Counted from the first letter of the stretch, positions 1 to 9,177 are shown. The stretch: DNA of 64,000 nt from Gemmatimonadota bacterium (GCA_028287235.1 JAQBQB010000028.1:186001-250000), one strand, 5' to 3'. Notes: a model not told the origin generated them from the letters alone. A program made the numbers and translations.

Positions 1-555
1 GAGCAGCATGTGCAACGCCTGCTGCACCGTTGAGGGATTGAACATGCCGGCGATTGGATCGATGCCGGTGATCGTGCCTGCGTCGAGCACCACGCCGGCC
101 GGCGTGTTCATCCACGCGTTGACCATCACGACGAACACCGCCGAGGCCGCGCCGCTGGCCGCGACGATCAATCCCGCCGCGAGATGCGCCCGCGGCGAGA
201 TGCGATCCCACCCGTAGAGATAGACGCCGAGGAAGATGGCTTCGGTGAAGAACGCGAACCCCTCGAGCGAGAAGGGCAGACCGACAATGGCGCCGGCGAA
301 CTGCATGAACTTGGGCCAGAGAAGCCCGAGCTCGAACGACAGCACCGTACCCGAGACCGCGCCGACGGCGAAGAGGATCGCGCTTCCCTTCGCCCAGCGT
401 TTCGCGAGCTGGAGATACACCGCGTCGCCCGTCCGTCGCCACCGCCACTCGGCGATGACCATGAGGAGGGGCAGCGCGATTCCGATCTCGGCAAAGATGA
501 TGTGGAAGCCGAGCGACAGCGCCATCTGGGAGCGGGCTGCGAAGAGATCGGACAT
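1..555 (-). CDS. cydA: Cytochrome bd ubiquinol oxidase subunit I (3' part cut by window edge)
   Basis: Terminal oxidase subunit of the inner membrane that oxidises quinol and reduces oxygen to water. Only the first 185 codons are inside the window. The N-terminus reads MSDLFAARSQMALSLGFHII. The His at residue 18 sits where CydA proteins carry the haem ligand near position 19, and GTVLSFELGLLWP follows, the acidic proton-path segment typical of the family. Several hydrophobic helices are visible. The ATG at 553-555 is chosen because it begins exactly at the conserved N-terminus. The gene is divergent from the CPXCG gene across 29 bases containing a short dyad. The family assignment is firm; the quinol-binding loop and cydB lie outside the window. 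Confidence 0.9.
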   Translation of the reverse strand, partial: MSDLFAARSQMALSLGFHIIFAEIGIALPLLMVIAEWRWRRTGDAVYLQLAKRWAKGSAILFAVGAVSGTVLSFELGLLWPKFMQFAGAIVGLPFSLEGFAFFTEAIFLGVYLYGWDRISPRAHLAAGLIVAASGAASAVFVVMVNAWMNTPAGVVLDAGTITGIDPIAGMFNPSTVQQALHMLL

Positions 556-563
556 GCCCTAAT

Positions 564-576
564 TGTAAGTGTTACA
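564..576. promoter_or_regulatory. Short dyad TGTAA-N3-TTACA between cydA and the CPXCG gene
   Basis: The 29-base gap between the two divergent start codons contains the perfect 5+5 inverted repeat TGTAAGTGTTACA, AT-rich against the surrounding sequence. It has the form of an operator for a dimeric regulator and would overlap the promoters of both genes. No regulator gene is in view, so the binding protein is unknown. Confidence 0.35.
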
Positions 577-584
577 CTTCGGGT

Positions 585-860
585 ATGCGCTCAGTATTCG
601 ACGACTCAGACAGCTCCGACAACTCGCAGGACTTCGACCTCGACCGCGACTTCCCGCTCGGCGACGGCACGGCCGATACGAGCGGCGTCGTGAGCTGCCC
701 GTACTGCGGGGAGGAGAATACCGTCAGCCTCGATCCGGGGAGCGGAGAGGCGCAGGAGTACGTCGAGGACTGCCAGGTATGTTGCCAGCCATGGCGAGTT
801 ACGGTCGAGTACGATTCTGAGGGTGGGGCCGTGGTCAGTGCGACGGCGTTGGACGAGTAG
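585..860 (+). CDS. CPXCG-motif cysteine-rich small protein
   Basis: A 91-residue acidic protein. The N-terminal 35 residues are rich in Asp and Ser and look disordered. A small zinc-ribbon-like core follows with CPYCGEEN and, about 25 residues on, CQVCCQPW, then a short strand-rich tail. This matches the small CPXCG cysteine-rich family of unknown function. Two CxxC pairs suggest one bound zinc. The ATG at 585 is the only sensible start. It is transcribed away from cydA, and nothing in the sequence gives a substrate or partner. Confidence 0.8.
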   Translation: MRSVFDDSDSSDNSQDFDLDRDFPLGDGTADTSGVVSCPYCGEENTVSLDPGSGEAQEYVEDCQVCCQPWRVTVEYDSEGGAVVSATALDE

Positions 861-926
861 AATCCGGCGAGCGATGGAGTGGAGTCCATAGCGCATCGAG
901 ATCTCCCGGACGCCAACTCTCCCGTC

Positions 927-1223
927 TTAGAGCTTGATGTCTCCGCCCGGATCGTTGCCCTGCCGGGCGTGCTTGGCCACCTGCGCCGCCGAGTCGGCGA
1001 GCGCCTTCGCGGTTCCCGCTTCGTCGATCTCGATCGTCAGCACCGAGCGCTGACCCTTTGCCGGGCGTTCATGGCGCACCTTCAAGACCTGCCCTTCGCG
1101 CGCACCGCCCGGCAGCACCCATTGCGGCACGGTGATCATCTTGCCGCCATCGACCTCGATCGAGGCTACGAACTCCTCGATCGAGTCGATGATCCAGCGG
1201 TGCTCCTCGGCGGAATTGGTCAC
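927..1223 (-). CDS. DUF3006 domain protein
   Basis: A 98-residue protein with the DUF3006 pattern: WIIDSIEEFVASIEVDGG, then an IxVPxxxLPxGxxEGxVL segment, and a helical tail rich in Ala and Lys. Function is unknown; the family often sits beside ComEC-like MBL hydrolases, as here. The GTG at 1221-1223 overlaps the TGA stop of the upstream MBL gene (bases GTGA), which implies translational coupling and makes this start preferable. The product has no export signal although the partner looks like a lipoprotein, so the two may act in different compartments unless export is missed. Confidence 0.75.
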   Translation of the reverse strand: MTNSAEEHRWIIDSIEEFVASIEVDGGKMITVPQWVLPGGAREGQVLKVRHERPAKGQRSVLTIEIDEAGTAKALADSAAQVAKHARQGNDPGGDIKL

Positions 1224-2758
1224 GGAATCGGGTTGCACTGCGTTTGCGTCGACGTCGCGTCCGACGGGCCGGCCATGTTGGTCGTTCCCTTCACCACGTT
1301 CACGGTGTAGCCGCCACCCGCGGTTCCGGGGCTGCGGAATACGATAGTGCCGTTCTGGTCGGTGCGATACCAGGGCTTTGAATGGGCGCTGTAGAGCGTC
1401 TTCGCCTGGTTGTGCATGTGCCCGTAGCTGTTCTGCGCACCGACCGACGCCGTCACGTACTGCGGGTTCACGGCGTTGACGTAGGCGTTCGTCACGCCGT
1501 TGCAGCTGCCGTGGTGATCGGCCTTGAGCACATTCACATGGAGCCCGGGGCTCGTCGCGTAGCCCGACGCGCCGAGGAACCAGCCGATCTCCTCTTGCTC
1601 GGCGTCGCCGGCGAACCACATGGAGAAAGACGCGGAGTCGGGTCCGACCAATTTCACGGCGACAGATCGGTTGTTGGGCGTGGAACCCGCCGGGTTGGGG
1701 CGCAACACGTGCGCGTGCGCGCCACCCGCCATGGCGATGTCGCAGACGGCAGCGCCGTTCGCACACGGATCGTCGGTGTCGCGATAGATGAGCGCGCCGC
1801 GACCCACGCGGGCGTTGATCGAATCGCGCAGCTTCTGCAGCGACACGCTGGTGTAGACGTCCTTATTCTCGAAGAAGTACTTGATGGTGATGTGCCGCGA
1901 CGTGCGGAAGAGCTCCTGCAGCCCGCTCAGATGGTCGGCGTGCTGGTGGGAGAGGATCACCGCGTCGATCGTCGCATTGTTGAGCCCGAGCGAGTCGAGC
2001 AGCACGCCAAAGCGGGTCGTGTCCGGGCCGCCGTCGATGATGATCTTGCTCGTGCCGTTCGAGATGTAGTTCGCGTCGCCCTGCCCCACGTCGAGCACAC
2101 GCACGATCACCTCGGATGCGGTACCGCCGCCGCCACCGCCGCCTGCGACAAAGCCGTCATTCTGTTTGCGCGGCGTGCCGAGGTCGCCCGCGCCATACAC
2201 CGACGTCGCGAGCTGCCAGGCGGTGTTGCCGACCGTCGCGTGCGACGCGGACGCGTCCTTGAGACTCCACGACTTGCCCGCCGTGGTGGACGTCCACGCC
2301 ACGGAATCGACCGTCGTGCCGCTCGCGTTCCTGATCGCCAACCAGTCGCTGGCGTTGGCGAGCGTGACCGCGGTGCCGTAGGTGTAGTCGACCGTGACGC
2401 CGCCATTTGTGGCCGACGCCGCGACGCGCGCGAGCACGACGTACCCGCCCGCCGGTACGGAGAGCGCACTTGTGATGGTGAAGCCGGCGTCGTTCGCCGA
2501 CGCGACGGTGTAGTTCTGAACGTTGATCGCCGATGCGCCCGGGTTGTACAACTCGAACCACTCGCCATTCGCGTCGGTCACGGCGTTGGGATCGGCCATG
2601 AGCTCGTTGATCACGAGCGTGGATGTTCCCGCAGCGGCGATGACGCGGCTCGGGCCCGCCGGTGCGGTGACGCTTCGCTGGTCGACGGGTGCATCGCTGC
2701 ACCCAAAGGACAACGCGAGAAGGGCGACGAACGCGGTCGAGCGACTGGGACGAATCAT
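1220..2758 (-). CDS. ComEC-like MBL-fold hydrolase with N-terminal lamin-tail domain, lipoprotein
   Basis: A 512-residue protein. The first 20 residues form a lipoprotein signal ending in LALSFGC. Residues about 45-190 form a lamin-tail domain (begins LVINELMADPNAV, then GEWFELYNPG). After a Gly-rich linker comes an MBL fold of the ComEC C-terminal type: [11 protein letters not shown], the metal motif [17 protein letters not shown] and [11 protein letters not shown]. Likely a secreted phosphodiesterase or nuclease-like hydrolase; the substrate is unknown. The ATG at 2756-2758 is preferred over upstream starts because the signal peptide begins there. It is a clear paralogue of the protein at 3798-4823, which lacks the lamin-tail domain. 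It ends in a GTGA overlap with the DUF3006 gene. Confidence 0.85.
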   Translation of the reverse strand: MIRPSRSTAFVALLALSFGCSDAPVDQRSVTAPAGPSRVIAAAGTSTLVINELMADPNAVTDANGEWFELYNPGASAINVQNYTVASANDAGFTITSALSVPAGGYVVLARVAASATNGGVTVDYTYGTAVTLANASDWLAIRNASGTTVDSVAWTSTTAGKSWSLKDASASHATVGNTAWQLATSVYGAGDLGTPRKQNDGFVAGGGGGGGTASEVIVRVLDVGQGDANYISNGTSKIIIDGGPDTTRFGVLLDSLGLNNATIDAVILSHQHADHLSGLQELFRTSRHITIKYFFENKDVYTSVSLQKLRDSINARVGRGALIYRDTDDPCANGAAVCDIAMAGGAHAHVLRPNPAGSTPNNRSVAVKLVGPDSASFSMWFAGDAEQEEIGWFLGASGYATSPGLHVNVLKADHHGSCNGVTNAYVNAVNPQYVTASVGAQNSYGHMHNQAKTLYSAHSKPWYRTDQNGTIVFRSPGTAGGGYTVNVVKGTTNMAGPSDATSTQTQCNPIP

Positions 2759-2921
2759 GAAGGCGCCTCGGCGAACTGTGTGTGAACAGTGCTGGGGCGG
2801 CGTCGCCTCCAATCGCGCGGAAGTTACGCGCGCGCGCGCATCGCGCCACCGCTTGGGCGAACGATTACGCGTCCGATCCACCGCCGTTACCAAAGCGCGA
2901 TCTGGATGCTAACATTTCCGA

Positions 2922-3455
2922 ATGATGATCCACGAGAGGGAATTCGTATTCGTAGGTGGAATCGAGACGCCCCTCGGCACCGTGGTCGCCGCCGCAACGC
3001 GCGACGCGCTCGTGTTCCTCGAATTCGGCGACCGTCCGGAGTTGCCGACGCCGCTGGCCCACGCGGAAGCGCGCCTCAAACGCTCGTGCACGCTTGGCTC
3101 GTCGCCCGTGCTCGAGCAGCTCCGGTCGCAGCTCGATGAGTACTTCGCCGGAACGCGATCGACGTTCGACGTTCCGCTGCGGCCGAAGGGAACGCCTTTT
3201 CAGGAACAGGTCTGGAAAGAGCTGTTGACCATTCCAGCAGGCGTGACGCGCTCGTACGGCGACGTGGCAAAAGCGATCGGGCGGCCGACAGCCGTTCGCG
3301 CCGTGGCGGCGGCGAATGGAGATAATCCCATTTCGATACTAATTCCGTGCCATCGGGTGATTGGGGCGGATGGGACGCTCACCGGGTATGGTGGTGGGTT
3401 GTGGAGAAAACGGAAACTCCTGGACTTGGAGAGAGGGGCTTCGGAGTTGTTCTGA
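2922..3455 (+). CDS. ogt: Methylated-DNA--protein-cysteine methyltransferase
   Basis: A DNA-repair suicide enzyme that moves the alkyl group from O6-alkylguanine or O4-alkylthymine to its own cysteine. 177 residues, the normal Ogt length. The C-terminal domain shows FQEQVWKELLTIPAG, a helix-turn-helix region (YGDVAKAIGRPTAVRAV), the active-site motif PCHRV with Cys at residue 143, and the following GYGGGLWRK loop. The start may be ATG 2922 or the next ATG at 2925. It reads divergently from the first MBL gene and convergently with the second, between two MBL paralogues, which suggests it was inserted after their duplication. No ada-type N-terminal domain is present. Confidence 0.93.
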   Translation: MMIHEREFVFVGGIETPLGTVVAAATRDALVFLEFGDRPELPTPLAHAEARLKRSCTLGSSPVLEQLRSQLDEYFAGTRSTFDVPLRPKGTPFQEQVWKELLTIPAGVTRSYGDVAKAIGRPTAVRAVAAANGDNPISILIPCHRVIGADGTLTGYGGGLWRKRKLLDLERGASELF

Positions 3456-3797
3456 GAAGGGCCTCGGTCGGCATCTCTGACCTTGACTGGCCGATACGAC
3501 GGGAAGACTCCGTCATTTTCCACACGGATGACGCGGAAACAGCCGCGGAAAAGGCCGGATCGCTCCGTGAGGAGCGATAGGTCCGCTCGCAACGAGCCCG
3601 GACGAATTGTTCTTTGGAACTGACGCTCGGGACGCCTCATGTAGCTGCCCGAGCGGCGGTGTCAAAAAAAATGTTCGTCCGGGCTCGTTGCGCATGGAGT
3701 CTTCAATGCCCACGGAGCGATCCGACCTTTTCCGCATCATCCGCGTCATCCGTTGAAAATGACGGAATCGTCTCGACGGATGAGCCAGTCGAGGCAC
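3456..3797. repeat. Large imperfect inverted repeat filling a convergent gap
   Basis: This 342-base gap has no gene. Its arms run about 3481-3606 and 3674-3797 and are inverted copies of each other, with perfect blocks such as CGCAACGAGCCCGGACGAA (3588-3606 against 3674-3692), CGGATCGCTCCGTG, CCGTCATTTTC and GGATGACGCGGA, separated by short mismatches and indels. The 67-base spacer has its own 8-bp hairpin (CGCTCGGG with CCCGAGCG) and a run of eight A. The right arm ends immediately downstream of the stop codon of the MBL gene. It could be a MITE-like element, a bidirectional terminator or a structured RNA; no transposase or obvious target duplication is visible. Confidence 0.75.
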
Positions 3798-4823
3798 TTA
3801 CGGTACTGGATTACACGCTTCCTGCGTCGACCTCGCATCGGACGCACCGGAGAGATCAACCCCCGGCCGCTGTGCCTCGACCGTATATCCACTCCCACGA
3901 GATCCCAACGAACGAAACGTGATCGTCCCATTCCGATCGGTCCTGTACCATTTCACCCCGTGAGCCGAATAAAGAGTTTTGGCTTGGGTGTGCATGTGGT
4001 GATAGCTGTTCGTCTCGCCGACTGACGCCGTCACCCACGACGGCTTGGTCGCCTCGAGATAGGCGTTCGTCACGCCGTTGCAGCTGCCGTGATGATCGGC
4101 TTTGAGCACGTTCACCCGCATTCCCGGGTTCACGTCGTAGCGCGCGTCGCCGAGGAACCAGGCGATCTCCTCCTGTTCGGCGTCGCCGGCGAGCCACATC
4201 GAGAACGATGCCGAGTCCGGCCCGACCAGCTTCACGGCCACGGATCGGTCATTCGGATTTCTCGCGCCCGGCGGTGGCCGCATGATGTGCAGCTTGGCGC
4301 CGCCGTTCATCGTGATGGTGCAGATCGGCTGGCCGTTCGCGCACGGATCGTCGGTATCGCGGTACACGAGCTCGCCACGCTCGACACGCGCGTTGACGGA
4401 GTCGCGCAGGTGCCGGAGATTCGCCGCGGAGTACGGATCCTTGTTCTCGAAGAAGAAGCGGACCTTGATGTGGCGCGCCGTCTCGAACAGCGCACGCAAG
4501 CCGATGAGATGATCCGCGTGCTGATGGGTGAGGATGACGACGTCGATCGTGCTGTCGTTCAGTTGGAGCGAGTCGAGCAGCTCGCCGAACCGAGCGCTGT
4601 CGGGGCCTCCGTCGATCAGCACGCGGCTCGAGCCGTTCTCGATCAGTGTGGCGTCGCCCTGCCCCACGTCGAGCACGCGGACCACGAGCTCGGTGGGCGT
4701 GCGCGGCGCGTTGGTGCGCGACGCATTGGAGTGTTGCGCCAGCCGCCACGGCGCGCCCTCGGAAGTGTTACAACCCATCGCTCCGAGTGCCGCGGCGGCC
4801 AGCAATCCTGCAGCTTTGATCAC
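3798..4823 (-). CDS. ComEC-like MBL-fold hydrolase, lipoprotein
   Basis: A 341-residue MBL-fold protein closely matching the MBL part of the gene at 1220-2758, including a Cys-bearing loop (DTDDPCANG) and the same C-terminal ending CNPxP. Motifs are [11 protein letters not shown], the metal site [15 protein letters not shown] and [11 protein letters not shown]. The N-terminus is a hydrophobic stretch ending in AMGC, a plausible lipoprotein signal. The GTG at 4821-4823 is chosen: it overlaps the TGA of the M28 peptidase gene (GTGA), and the signal begins right there. It has no lamin-tail domain and no DUF3006 partner; the inverted-repeat element starts just after its stop. Likely exported; substrate unknown. 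Confidence 0.85.
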   Translation of the reverse strand: MIKAAGLLAAAALGAMGCNTSEGAPWRLAQHSNASRTNAPRTPTELVVRVLDVGQGDATLIENGSSRVLIDGGPDSARFGELLDSLQLNDSTIDVVILTHQHADHLIGLRALFETARHIKVRFFFENKDPYSAANLRHLRDSVNARVERGELVYRDTDDPCANGQPICTITMNGGAKLHIMRPPPGARNPNDRSVAVKLVGPDSASFSMWLAGDAEQEEIAWFLGDARYDVNPGMRVNVLKADHHGSCNGVTNAYLEATKPSWVTASVGETNSYHHMHTQAKTLYSAHGVKWYRTDRNGTITFRSLGSRGSGYTVEAQRPGVDLSGASDARSTQEACNPVP

Positions 4824-6535
4824 TTCGTGGTCATCATGGAATCGCGTTTGGCCTTGAACTCGGTCCCGGCCTTCCACTGCGGGAGCGCGTCCGCTTGTGC
4901 CACCGCGTAGCCGACGCGGAACAGCACCCGCGTGTCCTCGACCCCGCCGGAGAGATCCCAATCGGGCTTCACTTCGTCGGACGGCTTGTGGTAGTCGTTG
5001 GTAGTGTACTCGTCGCGCTTCCGGATGCCGTAACCATTCGGCTTCCCGATGTAGTCGATCCCCGCATCGATGTCGAGCGCCGGCACGCCTTGCTTGGCGA
5101 ACTCGAAGTGATCGGAGCGGTAATAGAACCCCTTCTCGGGCTCGGCGTCGGGGCGCACCGTGCGGTTGTCCGCCTTGAGCACCCCCGTGAGCACGTCGTC
5201 GAGGGTGGAGTTGCCGAGCCCGATCACCGTATAGTCGCTCGTCTTTCCCCACTGGTTCAGGCCGTCCATGTTGATGTTGGCGACCGTCTTGTTGAGCGGG
5301 TACAGCGGATGCGTCGCATAGTACTTCGAGCCGACGAGCCCCTTCTCCTCGGCGGTCACCGAGAGAAAGAGGATCGAGCGGCGCGGCGGCGTGCGCAGCT
5401 TCGTGTAGGCTTTCGCGATCTCTAACAGCGCGGCGCTTCCACTCGCGTTGTCCGCCGCGCCATTGTAAATTTGGTCGCCCTTGAGCGTCGTGTCCTTGCC
5501 GAGGTGGTCCCAGTGCGCCGTGTAGACGACGTACTCGTCCTTCTTGTCGGTGCCCTCGAGCTTCGCGACGATGTTGTGCGACTGGATCTGCCGCGACTCG
5601 ATCTTCACGTCGTAATTCGCCTTGGCGTTGAGCGCGACGGGCTTGAAGTCCTTGCGCGCGGCGGCCGCCTTGAGCGAGTCGAAGTTCTGTCCGGCGGCGG
5701 AGATGATCGCCTTCGCCTTGTCGAGCGTGAGCCAGCCCTCGACGCCGACACGCGTGTCCGCATCCGGTGACAACACGTCAAACTGCTCCTGCGAGTTGCT
5801 GCCGCTGACCACCCCAAAGGGATAGCCCGCGGGACCGGTTTCATGAATGATGATTGCGGCGGCCGCGCCCTTGGCCGACGCGATCTCGTACTTGTAGGTC
5901 CAACGGCCGTAGTAAGTCATCGCGCGGCCCTTGAACATCGCCGTGTCGAGCGCCGTGTCGCCGGCGGCGCGCACCGGCGGATCGTTCACCAGCATGAGGA
6001 TCGTCTTGCCCTTCACGTCCACGCCCTTGTAGTCGTCCCAGCCGTACTCGGGCGCGACGACACCGTAGCCGACGAACACGACGTCGGAGCTCTCGACCTT
6101 CGTCTCTGGGCGCTTGTGGCGCGAGTTCGCGACGAAGTCGTTTGGGTAGGAGAGTGAGATCGTCTTGCCGCCCGCCGTGTACGAGCCGGTGGGATGTGCC
6201 TTGTAGCCGATCAGATCGACGTTCTGCAGGTACGTGCCGTCGGGATTTCCGGGCTTCAGCCCGAGCGCCTTGAACTGCGACTGCATGTAGGCGACGGCCT
6301 TGTCTTCGCCGGGCGTTCCCGGAGCACGGCCTTCCATGGAGTCGGCGGACAGGTCCTTGATGTGTTGCAGCAGGCCGTCGGCGGTGATGGCCTGTCCCGC
6401 GGTATCGGCAGCGGCGGTCGACGGTGCACCGACCGCCTTGTCCGACAGCGCTTTCGAGCACGCGGCAATGGCCACGATCGTGAGCAGCAGCGGAGCGATG
6501 AATCTTCTCTCGCTGCGCCACCGGTCGATGTTCAT
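4820..6535 (-). CDS. M28-family zinc aminopeptidase with PA domain, lipoprotein
   Basis: A 571-residue exported metallopeptidase that probably removes N-terminal residues from peptides. A lipoprotein signal ends in VAIAAC. Next come a segment with [16 protein letters not shown], typical of secreted M28 enzymes, a PA-domain insert around residues 140-300, and the peptidase core. Zinc ligands are visible in order: [19 protein letters not shown] (the catalytic Glu pair), NINMDG and a late SDHFEF. The ATG at 6533-6535 is preferred to a TTG six bases upstream. It is translationally coupled to the downstream MBL gene by a GTGA overlap, so both products are probably made together and act outside the cytoplasm. 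Confidence 0.92.
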   Translation of the reverse strand: MNIDRWRSERRFIAPLLLTIVAIAACSKALSDKAVGAPSTAAADTAGQAITADGLLQHIKDLSADSMEGRAPGTPGEDKAVAYMQSQFKALGLKPGNPDGTYLQNVDLIGYKAHPTGSYTAGGKTISLSYPNDFVANSRHKRPETKVESSDVVFVGYGVVAPEYGWDDYKGVDVKGKTILMLVNDPPVRAAGDTALDTAMFKGRAMTYYGRWTYKYEIASAKGAAAAIIIHETGPAGYPFGVVSGSNSQEQFDVLSPDADTRVGVEGWLTLDKAKAIISAAGQNFDSLKAAAARKDFKPVALNAKANYDVKIESRQIQSHNIVAKLEGTDKKDEYVVYTAHWDHLGKDTTLKGDQIYNGAADNASGSAALLEIAKAYTKLRTPPRRSILFLSVTAEEKGLVGSKYYATHPLYPLNKTVANINMDGLNQWGKTSDYTVIGLGNSTLDDVLTGVLKADNRTVRPDAEPEKGFYYRSDHFEFAKQGVPALDIDAGIDYIGKPNGYGIRKRDEYTTNDYHKPSDEVKPDWDLSGGVEDTRVLFRVGYAVAQADALPQWKAGTEFKAKRDSMMTTK

Positions 6536-6565
6536 AGACAAGTGAGAGTCTCTCCGTGTGAGGAT

Positions 6566-7324
6566 TTATGGTTCGCGGTTCTGTTGCCAGGATCCGTACA
6601 TGGGATTCGGGAGAATGAAGTATCTCCTACCGAAGTCGGCAAGCGCGCCGGGATCGTTGCGCGCGGCCTGTGTCATACCCGGGAAATCCAGGATGTTGTC
6701 GCCGATCCACTCGACGACGGTCAGCGGCGGAAGTCCCGGCGCGGCTTCGCCATGCTGCACCCGTTGAAAACGTGGATTCTTGTCGCTCTCCCCGGCGGGT
6801 TGGCACAGGACGACGTCGGCGTCGATGTGCACTGCTCGGAGATTCGTGCGCGTCACATCGCACTGCGCCTGCGTGCGATTGGTCACGACCACCACCCGGC
6901 CGCCGAGTTGATGAACGCGAGCGGTGAACTCGGCCGCGCCCGGTACGGCCGGCGCGGCGCGCTCGTTCACCCAGGCTGCCCAGGTGGGTTCGGTGTAACC
7001 GCTGTCGACGACCGCGCGACGGCGCTGATATTCGGAGTTGTCGAGCACCGTCTCGTCGGCATCCAGAATCACGGCCCACGACTGCGCCGGGAGTCCCTGC
7101 GACAGCTCGGGGAGATGATCGCCCGCCCCGCGATACGCCTGCCGCGCCAGCGCCCGGTACTCGGCGGCCGTGCGAAACCACCGGACATCGTTCGGGAGCT
7201 GGCGCGCTGGCGTTGAAGCCTGCGCCTCCGGCGCCGCGGGCGGCGCAGGCCGGCGCGTGCCGGCCGATGAGCAGGCGGCGACGCACAGCAGCATCGCCGT
7301 GGAGAGAGCTTTGGACGTTGTCAT
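6566..7324 (-). CDS. Acid phosphatase / 5'-nucleotidase, lipoprotein e(P4) family
   Basis: A 252-residue HAD-superfamily phosphatase anchored in the membrane, which usually dephosphorylates extracellular nucleotides to allow nucleoside uptake. The signal peptide ends in CVAACSS. HAD motif I is ILDADETVLDN, motif II is VVVTNRT, and the acidic late motif is EWIGDNILDFPG. The C-terminus RRYFILPNPMYGSWQ is a family signature. It sits 30 bases upstream of the M28 peptidase on the same strand, forming a likely co-transcribed set of secreted scavenging enzymes. Confidence 0.92.
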   Translation of the reverse strand: MTTSKALSTAMLLCVAACSSAGTRRPAPPAAPEAQASTPARQLPNDVRWFRTAAEYRALARQAYRGAGDHLPELSQGLPAQSWAVILDADETVLDNSEYQRRRAVVDSGYTEPTWAAWVNERAAPAVPGAAEFTARVHQLGGRVVVVTNRTQAQCDVTRTNLRAVHIDADVVLCQPAGESDKNPRFQRVQHGEAAPGLPPLTVVEWIGDNILDFPGMTQAARNDPGALADFGRRYFILPNPMYGSWQQNREP

Positions 7325-7446
7325 GAAAGCTGGGTCCGAGCCGGGAGAGACACCTCGTAGAAGGTTAATCAGTGGCGCGCGGGGTCGGCATCGGAGCGCT
7401 TTGATCGCGAATTTTCGCGATCAGACGCCCTCCCAGCCGCCCATGC

Positions 7447-8331
7447 TCAGCGCGCCAACGCCACGAGCACCGTTCCGGCGATGATCAGCCCCGCCCCAAG
7501 CCGCTTCGGGAACCCGAACGGCTCGCCAAGCAGCCGCCAGCCGAGCAGAACGCCGAATGCGACACTCAGCTGCCGGAGCGCGATGACATAGCTCGACGTG
7601 CCCGCGCGCAGCGCGAAGAGCACGAGCAGGTACGTCACGGTATTGAAGAATCCTACTTGTACGATCGCCGAGCGATGGACGCGCCATTCGCCGCGCGCGG
7701 CGGACCAGCCGTATCGGCGGCCAATGTGCGCGGCGTAGGCAAGCGCGACAAAAACAGTGTACGTGTAGAAATAGGTGAACGGCGCCAGCAGGCCAACCGC
7801 GCGCTTGTCCCACACGGTGTATCCCGCGGCGGCCGCCGCGGCGAGCAGCGCGAACAGCGTGGCATTGCTGGACCCGAGCTGTCGTCCGAGGCCGCGAAAA
7901 GAGTCCCACGACACCGAACGAAGTTGGAGGATGACGATGCCAGCCACGACGAGGGCGACGGCCACTTTCCCCACTATGTCGAGGCGCTCGCCGAACACCA
8001 GATACCCGAGGACCGGCAGAAAGAGCAGGACCGCGCCGCGGGAAATGGGATAGACGGTCGACAGGTCGGCGCGGGCATACGCCATGGCCAGCATGACGTA
8101 GTTCGTGAGCGTCAGCGCGGCGCCGACGATGGCGAGTGGCCAGAGCACGCCCGCGTGGCGAGCGGCATCGGCGGCACTGATCACGAGGAACACGGGCGCG
8201 AACAACACCACCTCGGCGATCTTGGTCAGCCCCACGAACAGCTGACCGCCGCGACTCCGCTTGAGAAGAAAATTCCAGTACGCGTGCGTGAACGCCGAGA
8301 CGACGACGAGGAGATACGGAAGGGCGCTCAC
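7447..8331 (-). CDS. EamA/DMT-family transporter
   Basis: A 294-residue, ten-helix membrane protein of the drug/metabolite transporter superfamily, with two internally repeated halves. The first half carries VSAFTHAYWNFLLKRS and SRGAVLLFLPVLGYLVFGERL, the usual EamA signature; the second ends LSVAFGVLLGWRLLGEPFG. Substrate not predictable. The start is GTG at 8329-8331, six bases after the stop of the HipA-like gene, so the two are probably in one transcript with the permease upstream. Confidence 0.85.
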   Translation of the reverse strand: MSALPYLLVVVSAFTHAYWNFLLKRSRGGQLFVGLTKIAEVVLFAPVFLVISAADAARHAGVLWPLAIVGAALTLTNYVMLAMAYARADLSTVYPISRGAVLLFLPVLGYLVFGERLDIVGKVAVALVVAGIVILQLRSVSWDSFRGLGRQLGSSNATLFALLAAAAAAGYTVWDKRAVGLLAPFTYFYTYTVFVALAYAAHIGRRYGWSAARGEWRVHRSAIVQVGFFNTVTYLLVLFALRAGTSSYVIALRQLSVAFGVLLGWRLLGEPFGFPKRLGAGLIIAGTVLVALAR

Positions 8332-8337
8332 GACGAC

Positions 8338-9159
8338 TTACGGCCGCGCGAGCCGTGGCGGCCGGCCACGCCGCGCCGACGATGCGACTAGCGCCGGCAC
8401 GAGGAAGCCTCGCGGCGCCTCGAGTCGCTTCCAAAGAAACGCGACGTACGCGGCTCGCCGGTGCTCGGACGATTCGGGCGACTCTGAGCCGAGTAGCGGC
8501 TCGAGAAAGATGTCGGGGACCTCGGCGAGCGCGGACTCGAGCACCGCTCGCGTGACGCGGGCGCTGAAGATCTCATCCCATCCGAGCAGGTCCTCGGGTA
8601 ACACGCTCGACGCAAAGAGATGCGGGTCTAATTCAATGGGCGGCCGCGCGGGCGTGGACTCCGTCACGAGCGACCAGTCGTACTGAAAGCCGAGCGCGGC
8701 GCCGTGGTCGATGAGCCATGTGCGATCGCGCGACCGCATGAGATTCGGATTGCGCGCCGTGCGGTCGGGATTCATCACGAAGCGGTCGAGCCAGAGAATG
8801 GCGGCGCGGTCGTCGGCCGAGATGGAGTCGGTGTCGCGCCCGGCGAGATCGCGCGCCGGATCGAGATAGTCGAAGCCGAGGTTGATGCCGCCGCTACCGA
8901 CCATGACGTCGCGCAGCTCGTCGTCGCCCTCGGGCACGTACGCGTCGGCGTCGACGTCGACCAGGCAGCGCGCCGGAACCGCCAGCCCCAGCGACTCGGC
9001 GATCGCTCCCACGACGATCTCGGCGACGAGCGGACCGGTGCCTTGCGGCACGCCGCGGAGCTTCACGAGCCGCGGACCGGCGTTCGTCTCGACGAGAATC
9101 GGGCGCGAGCTTCCGCGCCGGGCGCCGCTCAGGACGCGAATGGTGCGCAATACCTCCAA
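8338..9159 (-). CDS. HipA-family kinase domain protein (stand-alone)
   Basis: A 273-residue protein resembling the short stand-alone HipA-like kinases. A nucleotide-loop-like N-terminal part (SGARRGSSRPILVE, then RLVKLRG) is followed by a catalytic-loop candidate LDRFVMNPDRTARNPNLM and a metal-binding IDHGAAL. A TTG start at 9157-9159 is favoured because GGGAGG lies four bases upstream. No HipB-type antitoxin gene is adjacent, so it is not a classical toxin-antitoxin pair. It lies 18 bases downstream of the permease gene and six bases before the EamA gene. Target of the kinase unknown. Confidence 0.75.
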   Translation of the reverse strand: MEVLRTIRVLSGARRGSSRPILVETNAGPRLVKLRGVPQGTGPLVAEIVVGAIAESLGLAVPARCLVDVDADAYVPEGDDELRDVMVGSGGINLGFDYLDPARDLAGRDTDSISADDRAAILWLDRFVMNPDRTARNPNLMRSRDRTWLIDHGAALGFQYDWSLVTESTPARPPIELDPHLFASSVLPEDLLGWDEIFSARVTRAVLESALAEVPDIFLEPLLGSESPESSEHRRAAYVAFLWKRLEAPRGFLVPALVASSARRGRPPRLARP

Positions 9160-9177
9160 TCGGCCTCCCGGCGGTGC

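Noticed and set aside
3481-3797. An insertion sequence or retron
   Set aside because: No transposase or reverse transcriptase frame and no clear target duplication; kept only as an inverted-repeat element.
8338-9159. A HipBA toxin-antitoxin module
   Set aside because: No HipB-like helix-turn-helix gene is adjacent; the protein looks like the stand-alone kinase type.
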